A stretch of 64,000 nt of DNA from Cyrtodaria siliqua (GCA_037043455.1 JAWPHD010008258.1:53438-117437); one strand, 5' to 3'; counted from the stretch's first letter, positions 11,472 through 22,449 are shown. The notes: generated by a model from the sequence alone, not told the origin. Numbers and translations: made by a program.

Positions 11472-11895
11472 CAGGTTTTTTTTCCCTTCTTTAACAGGGC
11501 CAATATTCAGCTACTTCACAATTCAAATTTGGTCATTTTTTCCCCACAACTGTGGCGGATTTTTTTCACAATTAAGAAAAAAAAATTAAATAAATATAAT
11601 ATATAATTTGTTTTTGGTAAACAACATTTCCCCATCTAACTTTCTCTATATTGTTTTGTTTTGGATACATTTACACTAGAAAGTTTATCTGAAAGTTAAC
11701 GTTTTATGCAGAATAATTGTACATTTGTTTTATAGAGTCCACCTCCCACAAAAACAGTGTATGCATGTATCGAGTAATACTGCTTTTAACAATTAATCTT
11801 TCAATACTTTTTTTCACAAATCGGACAGTTATCACGCTTTTTTTCACAAAATGACCAGGCTAGGGAGTCTTCACAATTCTTAGAAAAAAAACCTG
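11472..11895 (+). mobile_element. hAT-like MITE, family B, diverged copy
   Basis: The termini are CAGGTTTTTTTTC and GAAAAAAAACCTG (one base from a perfect match), and the non-coding interior is homologous to 9432-9788. The right flank is CAGTC, as at 9789 and 17606, but the left flank is not, so a target duplication is not demonstrated here. A reversed fragment lies at 2429-2536. Confidence 0.7.
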
Positions 11896-11909
11896 CAGTC
11901 AGTGTAGTT

Positions 11910-12080
11910 TCATTTATTTGACGTCTGGGTGCTTTTTTTTTTTACATACAGACGTTTATAAATTCGCCCCATGACGTTTCAAATGTTGCGTTCGACCAAA
12001 AACCGTGTGGACAATTTCAGATGTAAGCGTTTCTTGTATGTCGTCACTGCACAAGAAACTTGTTTTGCCGTTCAAACAAT
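11910..12080 (+). repeat. Dispersed repeat, copy 1
   Basis: The stretch shares CATTTATTTGACGTCT, a T-run, TTTACATAC-GACGTTTATA and CTTGTTTTGCCGTTC-like blocks with 19065-19195. It is non-coding. Confidence 0.6.
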
Positions 12081-13105
12081 GCATAATACCAAGATTTAAA
12101 GTAATGTATTTCATATCAAAATATTTTTTGCATTATAATTTTACTGTGAAATGGATAAAAATGATCATTCTTCATTTTATCAAATTCAGTGTATCAGTAA
12201 CCATGACAGACTTTTTTGGATTAAAAAAATAATATTTAATCCATATTAACTACTCAAACGAGGAAAGAAAAACAAAAATAATGCCGTTTAAATTATCAAA
12301 ATCCATTTAGTAATAAAAAAGTTATTGCAGTTTGAACTCTTAACGTCTTTTATTTTTATCTGCCAGATTTTGTGTATAAACAACCCACGTCATCAGCTAA
12401 GTGTGTATTGCGCTCTACTACTTTCATACAGTTACGTGTAACACCCGTTTTAGTTGTAGGCATTGCGGTAAAATGCGCTAATAGATAAAAACAAAAGACA
12501 ACATGCTTTTTAAAGAGTAAAAAAAATGCTTTCCAATGGTATATGACCGCCCCTTCACATCGGATTATTTCTATGTGAAACTAGGCCTCAAAGTTGATCA
12601 ACTTTGACCTCGATTTAAAAATAGAATGAATCAAAATTTTCCACTGCATTTTATTGTCATATATTACCCATAGTTCCATGTAACATTATCATCTAATTTG
12701 AATAATGAATTTCATTGGTTATCCAAAGAAAACACCATAACATCACAAGCACCCTTCTGCCAGGAGCTAAAAATAGCGAACAGGTTTTCCGAAATCCGTC
12801 GCGCATGCAATTTTCAGAAAACGTTTCTTCTATGATACTGGCTAGAAATTTACAGGTTAAGACATCAAAGTTATAAATCTGAATTTAATTGACAATATGA
12901 CTTTATTCTGATAATTTTTAAGCCATTATTAACAGAGATATTGGTTATTAAACTTGACCTAATTTGCATTGAGGCAGATAGGAAACTCAAATATGGCGGA
13001 TCTTCTGTCATGGTTAGTATCAGTTAAAATTGACCGTTTATGTCTTGTGCTGAGAAAAAAAAAGTCAAAAGTGTATGCACGTCGGAGGACGGCGCATGCG
13101 TATGC
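12081..13105. other. No gene seen
   Basis: The stretch is AT-rich and non-coding. It contains a perfect 20-bp palindrome at 12588-12607 (TCAAAGTTGATCAACTTTGA). Nothing else could be supported. Confidence 0.5.
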
Positions 13106-13466
13106 CAGGGCTAGAAATTAACATTTTTAGTTTACTAGACCACTAGTAGTTGTTGGGTAAAATCACTAGACCTGCACAAAATTTACTAGCCCAATATAAT
13201 ATTCAACAGAAAATACTATTTTAATTCAAGTTTCGGTTTCTTTATACGAGTTTTACATTTATTGAAACTTTGGAAATATCAGGTTTTTAAAAGACCTGTT
13301 AGGTTAGTCAGTGCTGGCACTACATAATCTATCAATTTATAATTTATTTCTTCTTTGAATAATTTTTGTTACTAGCCCATCGGAACTACCCAGACACAGA
13401 CTTTGCTAGCCCGGCAGCATTTTTGCTAGCCTCGGGCTACAGGACTAGTGCTAATTTCGAGCCCTG
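13106..13466 (+). mobile_element. hAT-like MITE, family C, complete
   Basis: This 361-bp non-coding element starts CAGGGCTAGAAATTAAC and ends GTGCTAATTTCGAGCCCTG; the termini are inverted copies with few mismatches. TATGC flanks both sides (13101-13105 and 13467-13471), consistent with a 5-bp target duplication. The interior is rich in CTAGCCC/ACTAG motifs. Confidence 0.8.
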
Positions 13467-13664
13467 TATGCACGATCGAGGACAGCACATATCTAAATTC
13501 ATCTTGCTGTTAGTAGACGTGTATTTTATGCACTAGTGATGGTGTGTTTTTAAAAGTAAACCACAGCTCGGCAACACTACGCTTAAATTGGCCATGATTT
13601 GTTTGGTGTTTATCATTTTAGCACATTTTCGGCTATTTTACTGTGGTTGCTACTATGAGACTGA

Positions 13665-13848
13665 GTGAAGTTCAATTTTTTGAGTACGAGGCAGACAACC
13701 CACTTATTATTAGGTAGAACCAGTACTGTATACCTTTTAAGCGAAGCCATTCGTAACAATGTACTCTCATTTACGTTGAGCCGTGAGTGGGAGATGCGAG
13801 TAAGTTTCAAATGCAGTGTCTTTACCCTTTCGACCACGGATGTCATTT
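13665..13848 (-). mobile_element. tRNA-derived SINE copy, minus strand
   Basis: Read on the minus strand, it has a GTGGTCGAAAGGGTAAAGAC head and the shared tail TACAGTACTGGTTCTACC, like the SINE at 18037-18297. Open frames over it on both strands are incidental. Confidence 0.65.
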
Positions 13849-13993
13849 AAAATACCCCAAAGAACTCTGAATAATGATGAGGGGTACCATATGATATGGG
13901 CGGATGGGCGCCACGTATATTGAGGCCGGACAATTAAATATAGAGAATATTATGTCAGTGCCTTTTACTATCAAGTTTATTAGGCGAGGCTTA

Positions 13994-14038
13994 GAAAACG
14001 AAGAATGGCGAGGCCGAGCCTCGCCATTCTTCGTTTTC
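13994..14038. repeat. Perfect hairpin, 21-bp arms, 3-nt loop
   Basis: The arms at 13994-14014 and 14018-14038 are exact reverse complements (left arm begins GAAAACGAAGAATGG) around a CGA loop. No transposon ends were recognised around it. Confidence 0.95.
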
Positions 14039-14045
14039 GTGCCGA

Positions 14046-14107
14046 GGATTTGTGTTATCGGTAGATCGGTCGAGAGCCAAGCAAATCATATCCCGCCAAA
14101 AATCAGC
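14046..14107. repeat. Direct repeat, copy 1
   Basis: This segment recurs almost unchanged at 14266-14328, 220 bp downstream. It contains GTAGATCGGTCGAGAGCCAA and ATCATATCCCGCC. The hairpin at 13994 lies just upstream of this copy only. Confidence 0.85.
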
Positions 14108-14265
14108 ATTGATTTGCTTTATCGGTCAGTGCCTAATAAAGCAAAATGTATTAGGTCACCACTTTATTAGCCAGGAAAGTGCATATCTGCATGATAAATA
14201 ACATACACAAGTCTTTGTCAGATATGATGTGACCATCCATAACTCTCCAGCAGTGCGCGGAGCAA

Positions 14266-14328
14266 GGATTTGTGATTATCAGTAGATCGGTCGAGAGCCA
14301 AGCAAATCATATCCCGCCAAAAATCAGT
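14266..14328. repeat. Direct repeat, copy 2
   Basis: This is the second copy of 14046-14107, differing by about two changes near its start. A short GC-rich hairpin (TCGGCCGGC arms around GCA) follows at 14445-14465. Confidence 0.85.
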
Positions 14329-14765
14329 CAAAGTGGCAGTTACTAAGTGCCAGTTGGACTATTCTTTCTCTCAGTATACATTTTGACAGTGCCATGAGGA
14401 GCAGGCACGCGTTTCATTTTCATCGGTTTAATACCGAGCAGAGCTCGGCCGGCGCAGCCGGCCGACGATGATCGGCTAATGGTAACACATGTGCAAATGT
14501 TGAAATCGTAGGCTGGCTGGGCAAAAAAACTGTGTCGCACCGGAAGCGCCGCCATTGATGAAATTGTGTTCGGCAATTTCGGAGTTTTTCCTCAAATCAT
14601 CAGGGGATCAGTCTGTTTCGCTTGGACGATTGTCTCTTTTCATAGTTTGGAGTATTCGTACTAGTTCGGCTAATCCCGTCACGAATAAGTAGTTACGAAT
14701 GAAGCGATATTCATTAAAAGAATGCTTATCATTAGAAGTTGTTTTATTATTTGTTATTGGTTGTC

Positions 14766-14975
14766 AAAATTAAACTAATTCAAAAATTCAAGAATTCAAG
14801 AATTCAAAATTTCAAAATTTCAAAATTTCAAAATTTCAAAAAATTTAAAAATATAAAAATTCAAAAATTTCAAAATTCAAAAATTCCAAATTTTCAAATT
14901 TTCAAATTTTCAATTTTTCAAATTTTCAAAATTCAAAATTTCAAATTCCATTTCAAAAATTAAAAATTAAAAATT
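14766..14975. repeat. AATTTC-type low-complexity tract
   Basis: This is an irregular array of AATTCAAG, AATTTCAA and AATTTTCA words with no C/G-rich interruptions. The 74-codon frame across it is not a credible gene. Confidence 0.9.
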
Positions 14976-15061
14976 CCATGAATAATTTGATTTAATAATA
15001 AAATAATTGTTGCCTTTTAGGTTCGGTCGATATGTGTTGTATTTATCGACCTGAGAAAAGT

Positions 15062-15254
15062 GATATAGAGTTTAATAACCAGTGTTTTTGAGATACGGGA
15101 AATATCTCCCGAGGTAGAGAAATGGCCCCGATATAAGAACGAGTGCGGAGCACGAGTTCTTATATAGGGGCCATTTCTCTACCGATATTTTCAGTATCTT
15201 CAGTATCTCAAATACCGATATTTTCAGTATCTCACTGTTTATTAAACTATATAT
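15062..15254. repeat. Fold-back element
   Basis: The inner arms (15113-15140 and 15156-15183, starting GGTAGAGAAATGGCCCC) pair over about 28 bp with one mismatch. Outer arms also pair with interruptions (GTTTAATAA near 15070 with TTATTAAAC near 15239, and GAGATAC with GTATCTC). The whole could fold into a hairpin of about 190 nt. It may be a fold-back transposon. No gene is present. Confidence 0.8.
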
Positions 15255-15259
15255 TACAT

Positions 15260-16534
15260 AATTTAAAATGATTTTATTAATATTTCTAATGATTAATGCC
15301 TTTTTACACCAGGGAGATATTTCCCAGTAGAGCAAACGAGTAGATATAGCTTTTCTATTCCCAGTATTTCCTATACAAATCACAGACAAATATGTAATAT
15401 ATACACATATCGACCTCACTAAAAGGCAATACTTTTATAATATTGCTGATAACAGGGTTGGCATGGAGGAGTTAGTCCAAATTTACCACAGTCCTGACAT
15501 GACCAAACTTTAATACGAGAGGGAAATGATAAATGGTCAAGGGTGGGCCACAGCTTGTGAGATTGAAACTGTGTCTACCATTTTAGGCTACAACATCAAT
15601 GTAACATGAGTTTGGTGCAGAGCAATATCACATGTATTCTTTTTCAACCAATGAAGGAGAATTGTCATGTACAACTATTGACTTGCTTTTGAACAATAAA
15701 CAGTTTCAAGTTCTAGTGACGCTGATAGTAGTAAAAGTAAAAAGCGAATATCATCCACCGAAAACACGCATGGCAACAAGAGCAAACATAATTCAGAAAA
15801 TTATATTAATACACCATATACTGAACCAAATAAGGACTCAAATTCCAACTCTAATATAACCAATGACATACAATCTTTATGTAGGAAACTAGGAATCAAA
15901 ACCTTAGTTTCGCTTTTAAAAAAAAAGCTGAATGAGATACAATAATATGACACATTGTAGTTTTCTCCACCAAATTTTAGAATCTAGTTCTAATATTTTG
16001 TGACATTATAAAGGGTCAGTATCTGATAAGGATTATGTAAAAAAAGCATTTTCAGAAAAAAAGTGAGTTACAATAGTTTCGCGTTAAGCCCTCGATATAT
16101 AATTATATATTTATGATAATAAACAATATAATAAATAATCCATGTTTTAAGACTTTTATTTAAAAAAAAAACTCATAAAAATATTTACTAAAATAAGTTC
16201 ATACACAATAATACATACACAATAATACAACACACATCAACACAACATGCAGCATCTGAAATACATACAATAAACAATAATAAATAATCCATGTTTCAAT
16301 ACACGATGAAGAAAACATACAAAGATTTATTATAAGTTTATACACAATAATACAACATATACATCAACACATCATGCACACATATAATACCATCAACTAC
16401 ACAATATTCATCCCTGGAAATAAAACAGCACATTTGATAATACTTAAAAAATATAACCTTAGCACTCAAATAAATCCAACACAAGTTAGCCCATTCAATG
16501 TCTTGACTTGTACATATTAGCTAGCAGTTCCTAT
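15260..16534. other. No gene seen; diverged AT-rich duplication
   Basis: The stretch is AT-rich and non-coding. Around 16120-16400 an AT-rich block is imperfectly duplicated: TAAATAATCCATGTTT occurs near 16132 and 16281, and CACAATAATACAAC occurs near 16219 and 16343. Confidence 0.5.
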
Positions 16535-16842
16535 TCAGATGCTTGACCTTCTAGGTCTGGCCATGTGCCATTCTTCCACTGCCCTGTCATATTCAAACTG
16601 ATGGAGGTGGGCCCTGCATTGTTACTGCCAGCAGTGCATTGAGAACTCTGTTACACAGAGTTGACCTGTGCTGTCTTAATTCAATCAGCTGTTGATGTTG
16701 GAAGAAGCAGACCAACAGCTGCAATATTGTACAAGTTGGGGTGAGACTCCTGTAGCTCTCTGTCATTCTTTGTAACCTCCCTCACTTGTCTCCACTCGAT
16801 CATCATTGAATCTTCATCCTGGTTAAAGTGGCGGGCCAAGGT
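16535..16842 (-). pseudogene. hAT-type transposase C-terminus, broken
   Basis: The minus strand reads a C-terminal hAT dimerisation region. It starts after an acceptor-like GTTTCTTCAG and includes TLARHFNQDEDSMMIEW, then HPNLYNIAAVGLLLPTSTAD. It later resumes in other frames with RVLNALLAVTMQGPPPS and EYDRAVEEWHMARPRR before a stop at 16535-16537. The order matches the C-terminus of hAT transposases and their domesticated relatives. Directly after STAD, where hAT proteins normally have a conserved CERGFS-like segment, the sequence hits a stop and appears to lack about 30 bp; a further frameshift follows. It is a relic, not a working protein. The N-terminal region and any element ends were not found. 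Confidence 0.65.
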
Positions 16843-17480
16843 CTGAAGAAACATATATAAATAATTTAATATATTATAAATATATAATAGACCAACACGC
16901 TTAATAATAGTAATAACTGAATTATTTTTGTTTCATTTTGTAAGTAATTTCTAGTATTTTTGTTTTCAAAATATTGACAAGCTTTGAAGTAAACAGATAA
17001 ATAAACTACCTTCATTTCTTCTTTTCTTTTTTCAAATGACCAGATATTATCCCAAAATTGCTATTTATTTTATTTATTAATGCACAAACTTAAATCAAAT
17101 GACAATCAAAACAATTATACTTACTTACGCAAAACAAACAAACTCTTGCACATCACATCTTTCATTTCCGTCTTGAACAATACACATAAGCCGATACACA
17201 CACTGCCAATATTAACAAACTTTCCAGTTCAACTGCTTTAAGTTACATTCTCCCACCCAATTATCTCCCAATTACTGATTAATCCACAACAACCCGACAT
17301 AATCCAATCAACTCGTGATAATTGCAATTTGTTGTCAACAATCCACTAATCACACAGCGTGTTTTCGCACGTTCTGCATACTGCATAGATCAGTCACGTG
17401 TTACTTGTGTGTATTGTTTGACGCGAGTTTATGAATTTGTGTACGGTGCGCATAATGGTTTTTAAAGGCGGTGTTTGCCT
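16843..17480. other. No gene seen
   Basis: This AT-rich non-coding stretch has no supported feature. It would be intronic if the hAT-like exon at 16535-16842 belonged to a larger gene. Confidence 0.45.
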
Positions 17481-17504
17481 TCAGATCAAAGCACCGCGCT
17501 CTGG

Positions 17505-17605
17505 TTTTTAAGCATAGCGGCGCAGTTTAGGCACCGCGGGATGTAAGATTTTGGAAGTCAAGCGCAGCGGCTCCGCTATGCTTAAATGGCCTGTGGAGAA
17601 CCCTG
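17505..17605. mobile_element. End of a hAT-like MITE with internal inverted repeat
   Basis: The segment ends GAGAACCCTG followed by CAGTC, the same junction seen at 9788/9789 and 11895/11896. Inside, TTAAGCATAGCGG (near 17508) is inverted relative to CCGCTATGCTTAA (near 17572). A matching left terminus was not located, so only one end is claimed. Confidence 0.4.
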
Positions 17606-17938
17606 CAGTCAGAATCAAAGAAAAGGGAATTGAGAAATAAACGGGAAAAAAGGTATATTATCAAAACATATCAAATAAATGACATATCAGAAGCTGCACC
17701 ATTACAGAAAGATAAAAAATGCAACCTTGCTATGGATGCTATACTTGCCTTTGAAATAGAACAGATGTCGTACGTTTTTTCTAAATGCGAAATTTGTCTA
17801 GAAAGAAGAACTGAATTGAAAATGTTCAATGACACTGTTTGTAGTAGCTGCCAAAAAGATATGTCTGATACAAAATAATTCTCTCTGGAAAACAATATAA
17901 ACCCAGGAAAGGTGCCTCTTGAGTTGAAAGAGTAAAAA
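17606..17938 (+). pseudogene. Helitron-like N-terminal fragment
   Basis: One frame encodes a segment typical of the region preceding the Rep domain in animal Helitron proteins. DAILAFEIEQMSYVFSKCEI carries the first cysteines of a C-x2-C motif, followed by LERRTELKMF and CSSCQKD. After an in-frame TAA (17876-17878) the same frame continues with FSLENNINPGKVPLELKE and then stops. The FS-x-ENN-x2-PG-x-VP-x-EL motif is the strongest family signal. There is no Rep or helicase domain and no Helitron terminus nearby, so this is a dead fragment. It starts at the MITE boundary at 17605/17606, suggesting the MITE inserted into it. Confidence 0.6.
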
Positions 17939-18036
17939 TAAGATAATTTTCAAAATTTTGTTTTAAAAAAAATCACACCGTAAATACCTTAACTTTTACA
18001 ATAAACTTGGTTGAACATCTATGATAAAGACGAAGT

Positions 18037-18297
18037 GTCTCCGTGGTCGAATGGTTAACGACGTTGCATTCTAAACCTTCACCTCTCATCGCTGCGGGTT
18101 CGAATTCCACTGGGAGGTCGATTTGTAAGTGAGGAAGTGTCGATTCTTACGGATGACGGGAGGTTTACAGTAGTGGTTCTACCCAGGAAAAGTGGGTGGA
18201 TGCCTCCAACACAAAAAAAATCGACCGTCATACTAGTATATAACCTTACATGTGTTGAAAATGACGTAAAACACCATACAAACAAACAAACTATGAT
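18037..18297 (+). mobile_element. tRNA-derived SINE, best full copy
   Basis: The head carries an A-box-like CCGTGGTCGAATGGTTAACG and a B-box-like GGGTTCGAATTCC, with spacing suggesting a long-variable-arm tRNA (Ser/Leu-like) ancestor. The body follows (AAGTGAGGAAGTGTCGATTC, GGTTCTACCCAGGAAAAG), then a tail with ACATGTGTTGAAAATGACGT and a CAAACAAACAAA end. Related copies lie at 22152, 24449, 24995 (reverse) and 13665 (reverse). It is not a functional tRNA gene. Confidence 0.8.
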
Positions 18298-19064
18298 AAA
18301 GATCGAGTTTGAGTTTACCACCTACCACAATTTAGAGGTGTGTCAAATGCCTAGGCCATTGCTTGGTCAGCTGATTTTGATGATCGAAATTATGAATAGC
18401 CAATTAATTTACTCATATGTTGATTGACAAGAAACTTAAGATAGGTAAGTATTTTATTACAACAATATAGAATAATTATTAAGAGTAAAATATTTGGTTT
18501 ACAAGTTAAATTTTATATGTGATCCGATATATCATATAAGTATTACTTTTAAGAGCTCTGCTCGGTCTTAGGCAGTGCCTAAAATTCATATTAGTGTATA
18601 TCTTACGGGACAAACAGCACAAGTTTGATGGAATTCATCTTGAGCATTCTTCTTTTCAGCACCTTTTTTTTAAATCCACGAAATCGAACCGGAACCGGAA
18701 ACGGGAACCGGAAATAATACAAAATAGGTTGAGGGTAAAAGCCGTACCGTAGGGTCTGCCTAAACACAGTAATGGACCAAAATGTACTATAACTGGCATA
18801 TTTATGTGGTATATTTACTCATTCACATTCTATATGTTGTATTTGTATTCTATAACTCGTATATATCACCATCATCATATTATTATCATAACAACTAAAG
18901 ACACTACCATCATGATCGTCATCACCTTATTCATCACTTTATTGCATATGAATAAACAGATTATAGAATAATATGAACTTAAGGCAAAGCCTCAAGACGG
19001 GCGAAGCTAACTATTTTAAAATAGATCTAAACGCTGTGATGCAGGGTTAGCCTAATACTTAGTC
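18298..19064. other. No gene seen
   Basis: The stretch is AT-rich and non-coding, with a CATCATNAT-rich low-complexity segment near 18868-18945. Confidence 0.45.
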
Positions 19065-19195
19065 TCATTTATTTGACGTCTTTGTGTGCTTTTTTTTTTA
19101 CATACGGACGTTTATAGATGCACCCTAGACGGAGGTGGCATATATCAAAAATCGTCTTGCCGTTCGTAGACGTGTATTTTATGCACTAGCATAAT
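19065..19195 (+). repeat. Dispersed repeat, copy 2
   Basis: The start matches 11910-12080. The end, GTAGACGTGTATTTTATGCA, also occurs near 13513, so parts of this family are scattered in the window. Confidence 0.6.
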
Positions 19196-20305
19196 ACTGT
19201 ATTTTTAATGCACATTGAGCCAGGGCTTTATATTTAATTATTAGCCCAGATTGAGCTGAACGGAAAAGAAAGAACAATTATTCGGCCTGCATTTGCATAT
19301 TTAGTACACTATGCAACATGACAAATATATTTCTCACACAGGAAGTTATGTAATAAATAAAAATACAGATTTCAAGTCTCTGGATCTCAAATTTCAATTA
19401 AACTGAACAGTGATAGCCAATACTCATTCAAACTGAATGCAATTACCTTAACAATCAAGTCTGTGCCATGTGCAACATGCCATCATGTGTATCTAGGTCC
19501 AGGCTGTCTTTGTTCCAGAATTTTGACATTGTGTATAATGTTTCATATCTGACTTTGTTATGAAGGATGATTTGATAATGAAACGGTTAGTGACAAACTA
19601 TCATGTCATCCGCCTTGCAATATTTTTTTTTTTTTTTTTATATTTAATATAATAATAAATGAATGGTAATTAGCGACTGCAATGTCACCCAACTCCAAAT
19701 ATGTTATGTAATAGTGATATTGAATCCGAATCATTTTCTCACCCCACCATAAAATGAATTTAAGTTAGTACCTAAAGTTCTTAAATTCATTAGATAAAGT
19801 AAAGGTTAGTCACTGTTCCACCTCCAAATATGTAATCATATTAATTAATTTAAATATATTTAGTGTCAATAATAAATGAAAGTTTCGCGACTGTCTTGTC
19901 ACCCACATCCAAATATGCAATGCTATTAATTTGTGGTAGAACATAACTCAGTGTCAATCACAATTAGTAATCTGACATGCTGGTCCCCATTTCTGCAAAA
20001 TGTTTTCAAAATCTAAAATTGCCCAGGTATCACTTGAGACGAACACAAACTACACACATAATAATGGCGCAATTGCTTCTACGAGTGTTGAAGAATGTGT
20101 GAACGATTAATGCAGAAGGGTAAATTCCAGTGGTATGGCAGTGCCACAGATGGCAGTTACGAGTAATGATGAAGAGGATACATTTGATCTGGAATTGATT
20201 ATTTTGATTAGACACATTGGTAAAATATCATCCGGAGAACATGAGCAACTATTTTCTAAATATTTTGATTAAATAATTGTCTACCAATATAGGCTATAAT
20301 TACAA
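19196..20305. other. No gene seen
   Basis: The stretch is AT-rich. CACCCMAMHTCCAAATATG-like phrases recur near 19686, 19818 and 19902, suggesting an old degenerate tandem repeat. No coding region is supported. Confidence 0.4.
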
Positions 20306-20636
20306 ATGAAAAGCAAAGAAGAATCAGCATCTGCATTTGAAACGCTTGACAAGAGTTATGCAGGATAAGGTTAAGGATATATCATGGGAGCAGTGCATTA
20401 CATATTCATCTGACAATGCATCTGTAATGAAAGGGAAGCACAACAGTGTTCAGAGAAGAATTAAGGACAGAAAGCAAGCGGAACATTTCAAAACCTCTTA
20501 CCTAGAATGCTTTCAGTGGAAGCCCAGTCAGAAATTACTACAACGTTACGAGCAATTCCCTGAAAGCTTGTCAGGAGGAAAAAGAAATGGAGAAAAAAAG
20601 ACATGTCTTAAAAAAAAAACTGACCACAATTAGTCA
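20306..20636 (+). pseudogene. hAT-type transposase fragment
   Basis: The frame contains ISWEQCITYSSDNASVMKGK directly followed by HNSVQRRIKD. The SSDNASVM-x-GK-x-NSV motif is characteristic of the catalytic region of hAT-type transposases and derived animal proteins. Upstream and downstream the frame loses similarity and ends in a lysine-rich tail at an A-run. There is no complete domain, so it is a degraded fragment. Whether it belonged to the same element as 16535-16842 cannot be told; that one is on the opposite strand. Confidence 0.5.
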
Positions 20637-21470
20637 AAGTAGCAAAGAATATAGGGTATATGGTCCTAGTTAATGTACAAGCCAACACTGTTAGGTGTTA
20701 CCGGAATGCCTCCGGACACCCCTAGCGTGTCGGGCAACTTTGTGGCCTTTAAATAATTGTGGCCCACTTTTGAAGCCAAATCCTGAGAGTAAAATAAATA
20801 TTGTTGTTCAAACATTATGTTGTAAAACACTCACGTTTAAACACTATTTACATTTACCTTATATTATATATTAGTAGACATCAAGTGCAACTTGAAACCA
20901 ATATTCAGGACTTAATTACACTATTCCTTTCTTCCAAAATGGAATACATAACTAAATCATTAAACCCATTCGCAACATCTCGTACACTGCTTCGCGGCAT
21001 GACACGAATGTATTACGCAGGTTTCCATATTGGTTACGTCATACTAGCGTGACGCGCGTCAGATTCCCGCCAAAACGAATTTGCACTCAAAATCAAAGTT
21101 ATCTTCAATATTTTGCAATATCATTTAGCCGATTGCTCCATCTTTAGTTTATTTACGTGAAAGTAGTGATACAACCTTCATCTGTATCGTAAATAACAAA
21201 CATGCAACGCAAATCATACATCAACACGTGTGGCAAGTGGCCATAATGTTTATGTAGCAACAGCTTAGCAACAGTGCACTATTTTCTGTGCCGTTGCCTT
21301 CCGGCTAACAGAATGTTAAGATTTTGAACTTACCAAAGCGCCGTGATACACACGAGGCGAGATCCCGAAAAATGACGGAATTGGCCGAGCGTTCACGATT
21401 GCATTAAACCATCAGGAACATCAACACACTCATGAATGTCAAGTGTATTTCTAAGGATTATAGTCATTAT
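20637..21470. other. No gene seen
   Basis: No coding or RNA feature is supported. A small hairpin-rich segment lies near 20690-20730. Confidence 0.45.
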
Positions 21471-21474
21471 AGGA

Positions 21475-21512
21475 TGCAAGGCAGACGCTATAACCACTAC
21501 ACCACAATGCTT
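21475..21512 (-). mobile_element. tRNA-like half, probable SINE head relic
   Basis: On the minus strand, GTGGTGTAGTGGTTATAGCG followed by TCTGCCTTGCATCC looks like the 5' half of a tRNA or tRNA-derived SINE (A box, then anticodon arm). The expected B box is absent downstream. Confidence 0.35.
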
Positions 21513-21587
21513 CGGTACACATTTGCCATCCCCTTTTCAACCGCAAAATAACCAGAAATCTACCGGGGAATAGTATCACCCGAAGTT

Positions 21588-21597
21588 TGACGTCATC
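21588..21597. promoter_or_regulatory. CRE-like TGACGTCA palindrome
   Basis: A perfect TGACGTCA occurs in AGTTTGACGTCATCAC. About 270 bp further on, AAAATGGCGGCGCG (near 21856) resembles a YY1-type promoter motif. No gene start is supported nearby, so this may be chance. Confidence 0.2.
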
Positions 21598-22151
21598 ACT
21601 TTATGCGTTTGTAACCACGTGACCCCCCCATGCGATCAAATTTTACTTTATTTCGATAAATACTCTCTTTTTTACGGTAGATATTTGTATAATGTTATAT
21701 TTCTGTAATTAAACGTTTCACTTATGCTTAAAATTCAATAGAAAGACCGAAAACAAAAAATAGGAAAAAATAAACGTACGAAATTGACTGGTCTTCCACT
21801 TTGTTTACCTAAAACTTTGCCCTTCATTTGACGTCTGCTGTCCAGCCTACGGATTAAAAATGGCGGCGCGAAACATGACGAAAATAAATATCGCATAGTA
21901 TGTGGGAAAATAAGTAAATTTTCATACTCGCGTTACTACAAGAGGGCTTCGACGGCAGCGGCCTTCGGCTGCGTCCGGACTTCGCCCGTATAAATGAAAA
22001 TGCAAATAATTATAAAACCTAAAGAATATAAATAAGTCAATGTACACTATACATAAGACACTATAAATAAGCAACTATTGCATATTGCAACGTTTGACTG
22101 CTATAATATACATACATGTAGTTTATACAATTTATACGTAATAAATATACT

Positions 22152-22350
22152 AGCGTCTCCGTGGCCGAGTGGTTAACAAGCTCGACTTGTAAGTGAGGAA
22201 GTGTCGATTCTTACGGATGGCGGGAGGTGTACAGTACTGGTTCTACCCAGGAAAAGGGGGTGGTCTGCCTCAACCACAACACAAGTCGGCCGTCCTATAA
22301 CCTTACATGTGTTGAAAATGACCTAAAATACCATACAATCAAGCAAGTAA
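22152..22350 (+). mobile_element. tRNA-derived SINE with deleted head
   Basis: This is the same family as 18037-18297. The A-box region is present, but the B-box half of the tRNA head is deleted so that GGTTAACAAG joins directly to CTCGACTTGTAAGTGAGGAA. The body and the ACATGTGTTGAAAATGAC tail are retained. Confidence 0.75.
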
Positions 22351-22449
22351 CTACGTATTAAAGCACCGTCACTTATTCTTTTTAACCAGGCGGCGAAAAA
22401 GGGTATCGACAAACTGAAATGGGCAGTACAGCGCGAGATCCTGCTTTTC

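Noticed and set aside
14739..14963. A 74-codon plus-strand frame rich in K, F, Q and N
   Set aside because: It is a reading of the AATTTC low-complexity tract.
18037..18120. A tRNA gene with A and B boxes
   Set aside because: The body and tail of a SINE follow directly, and several related copies share them. The acceptor stem does not close.
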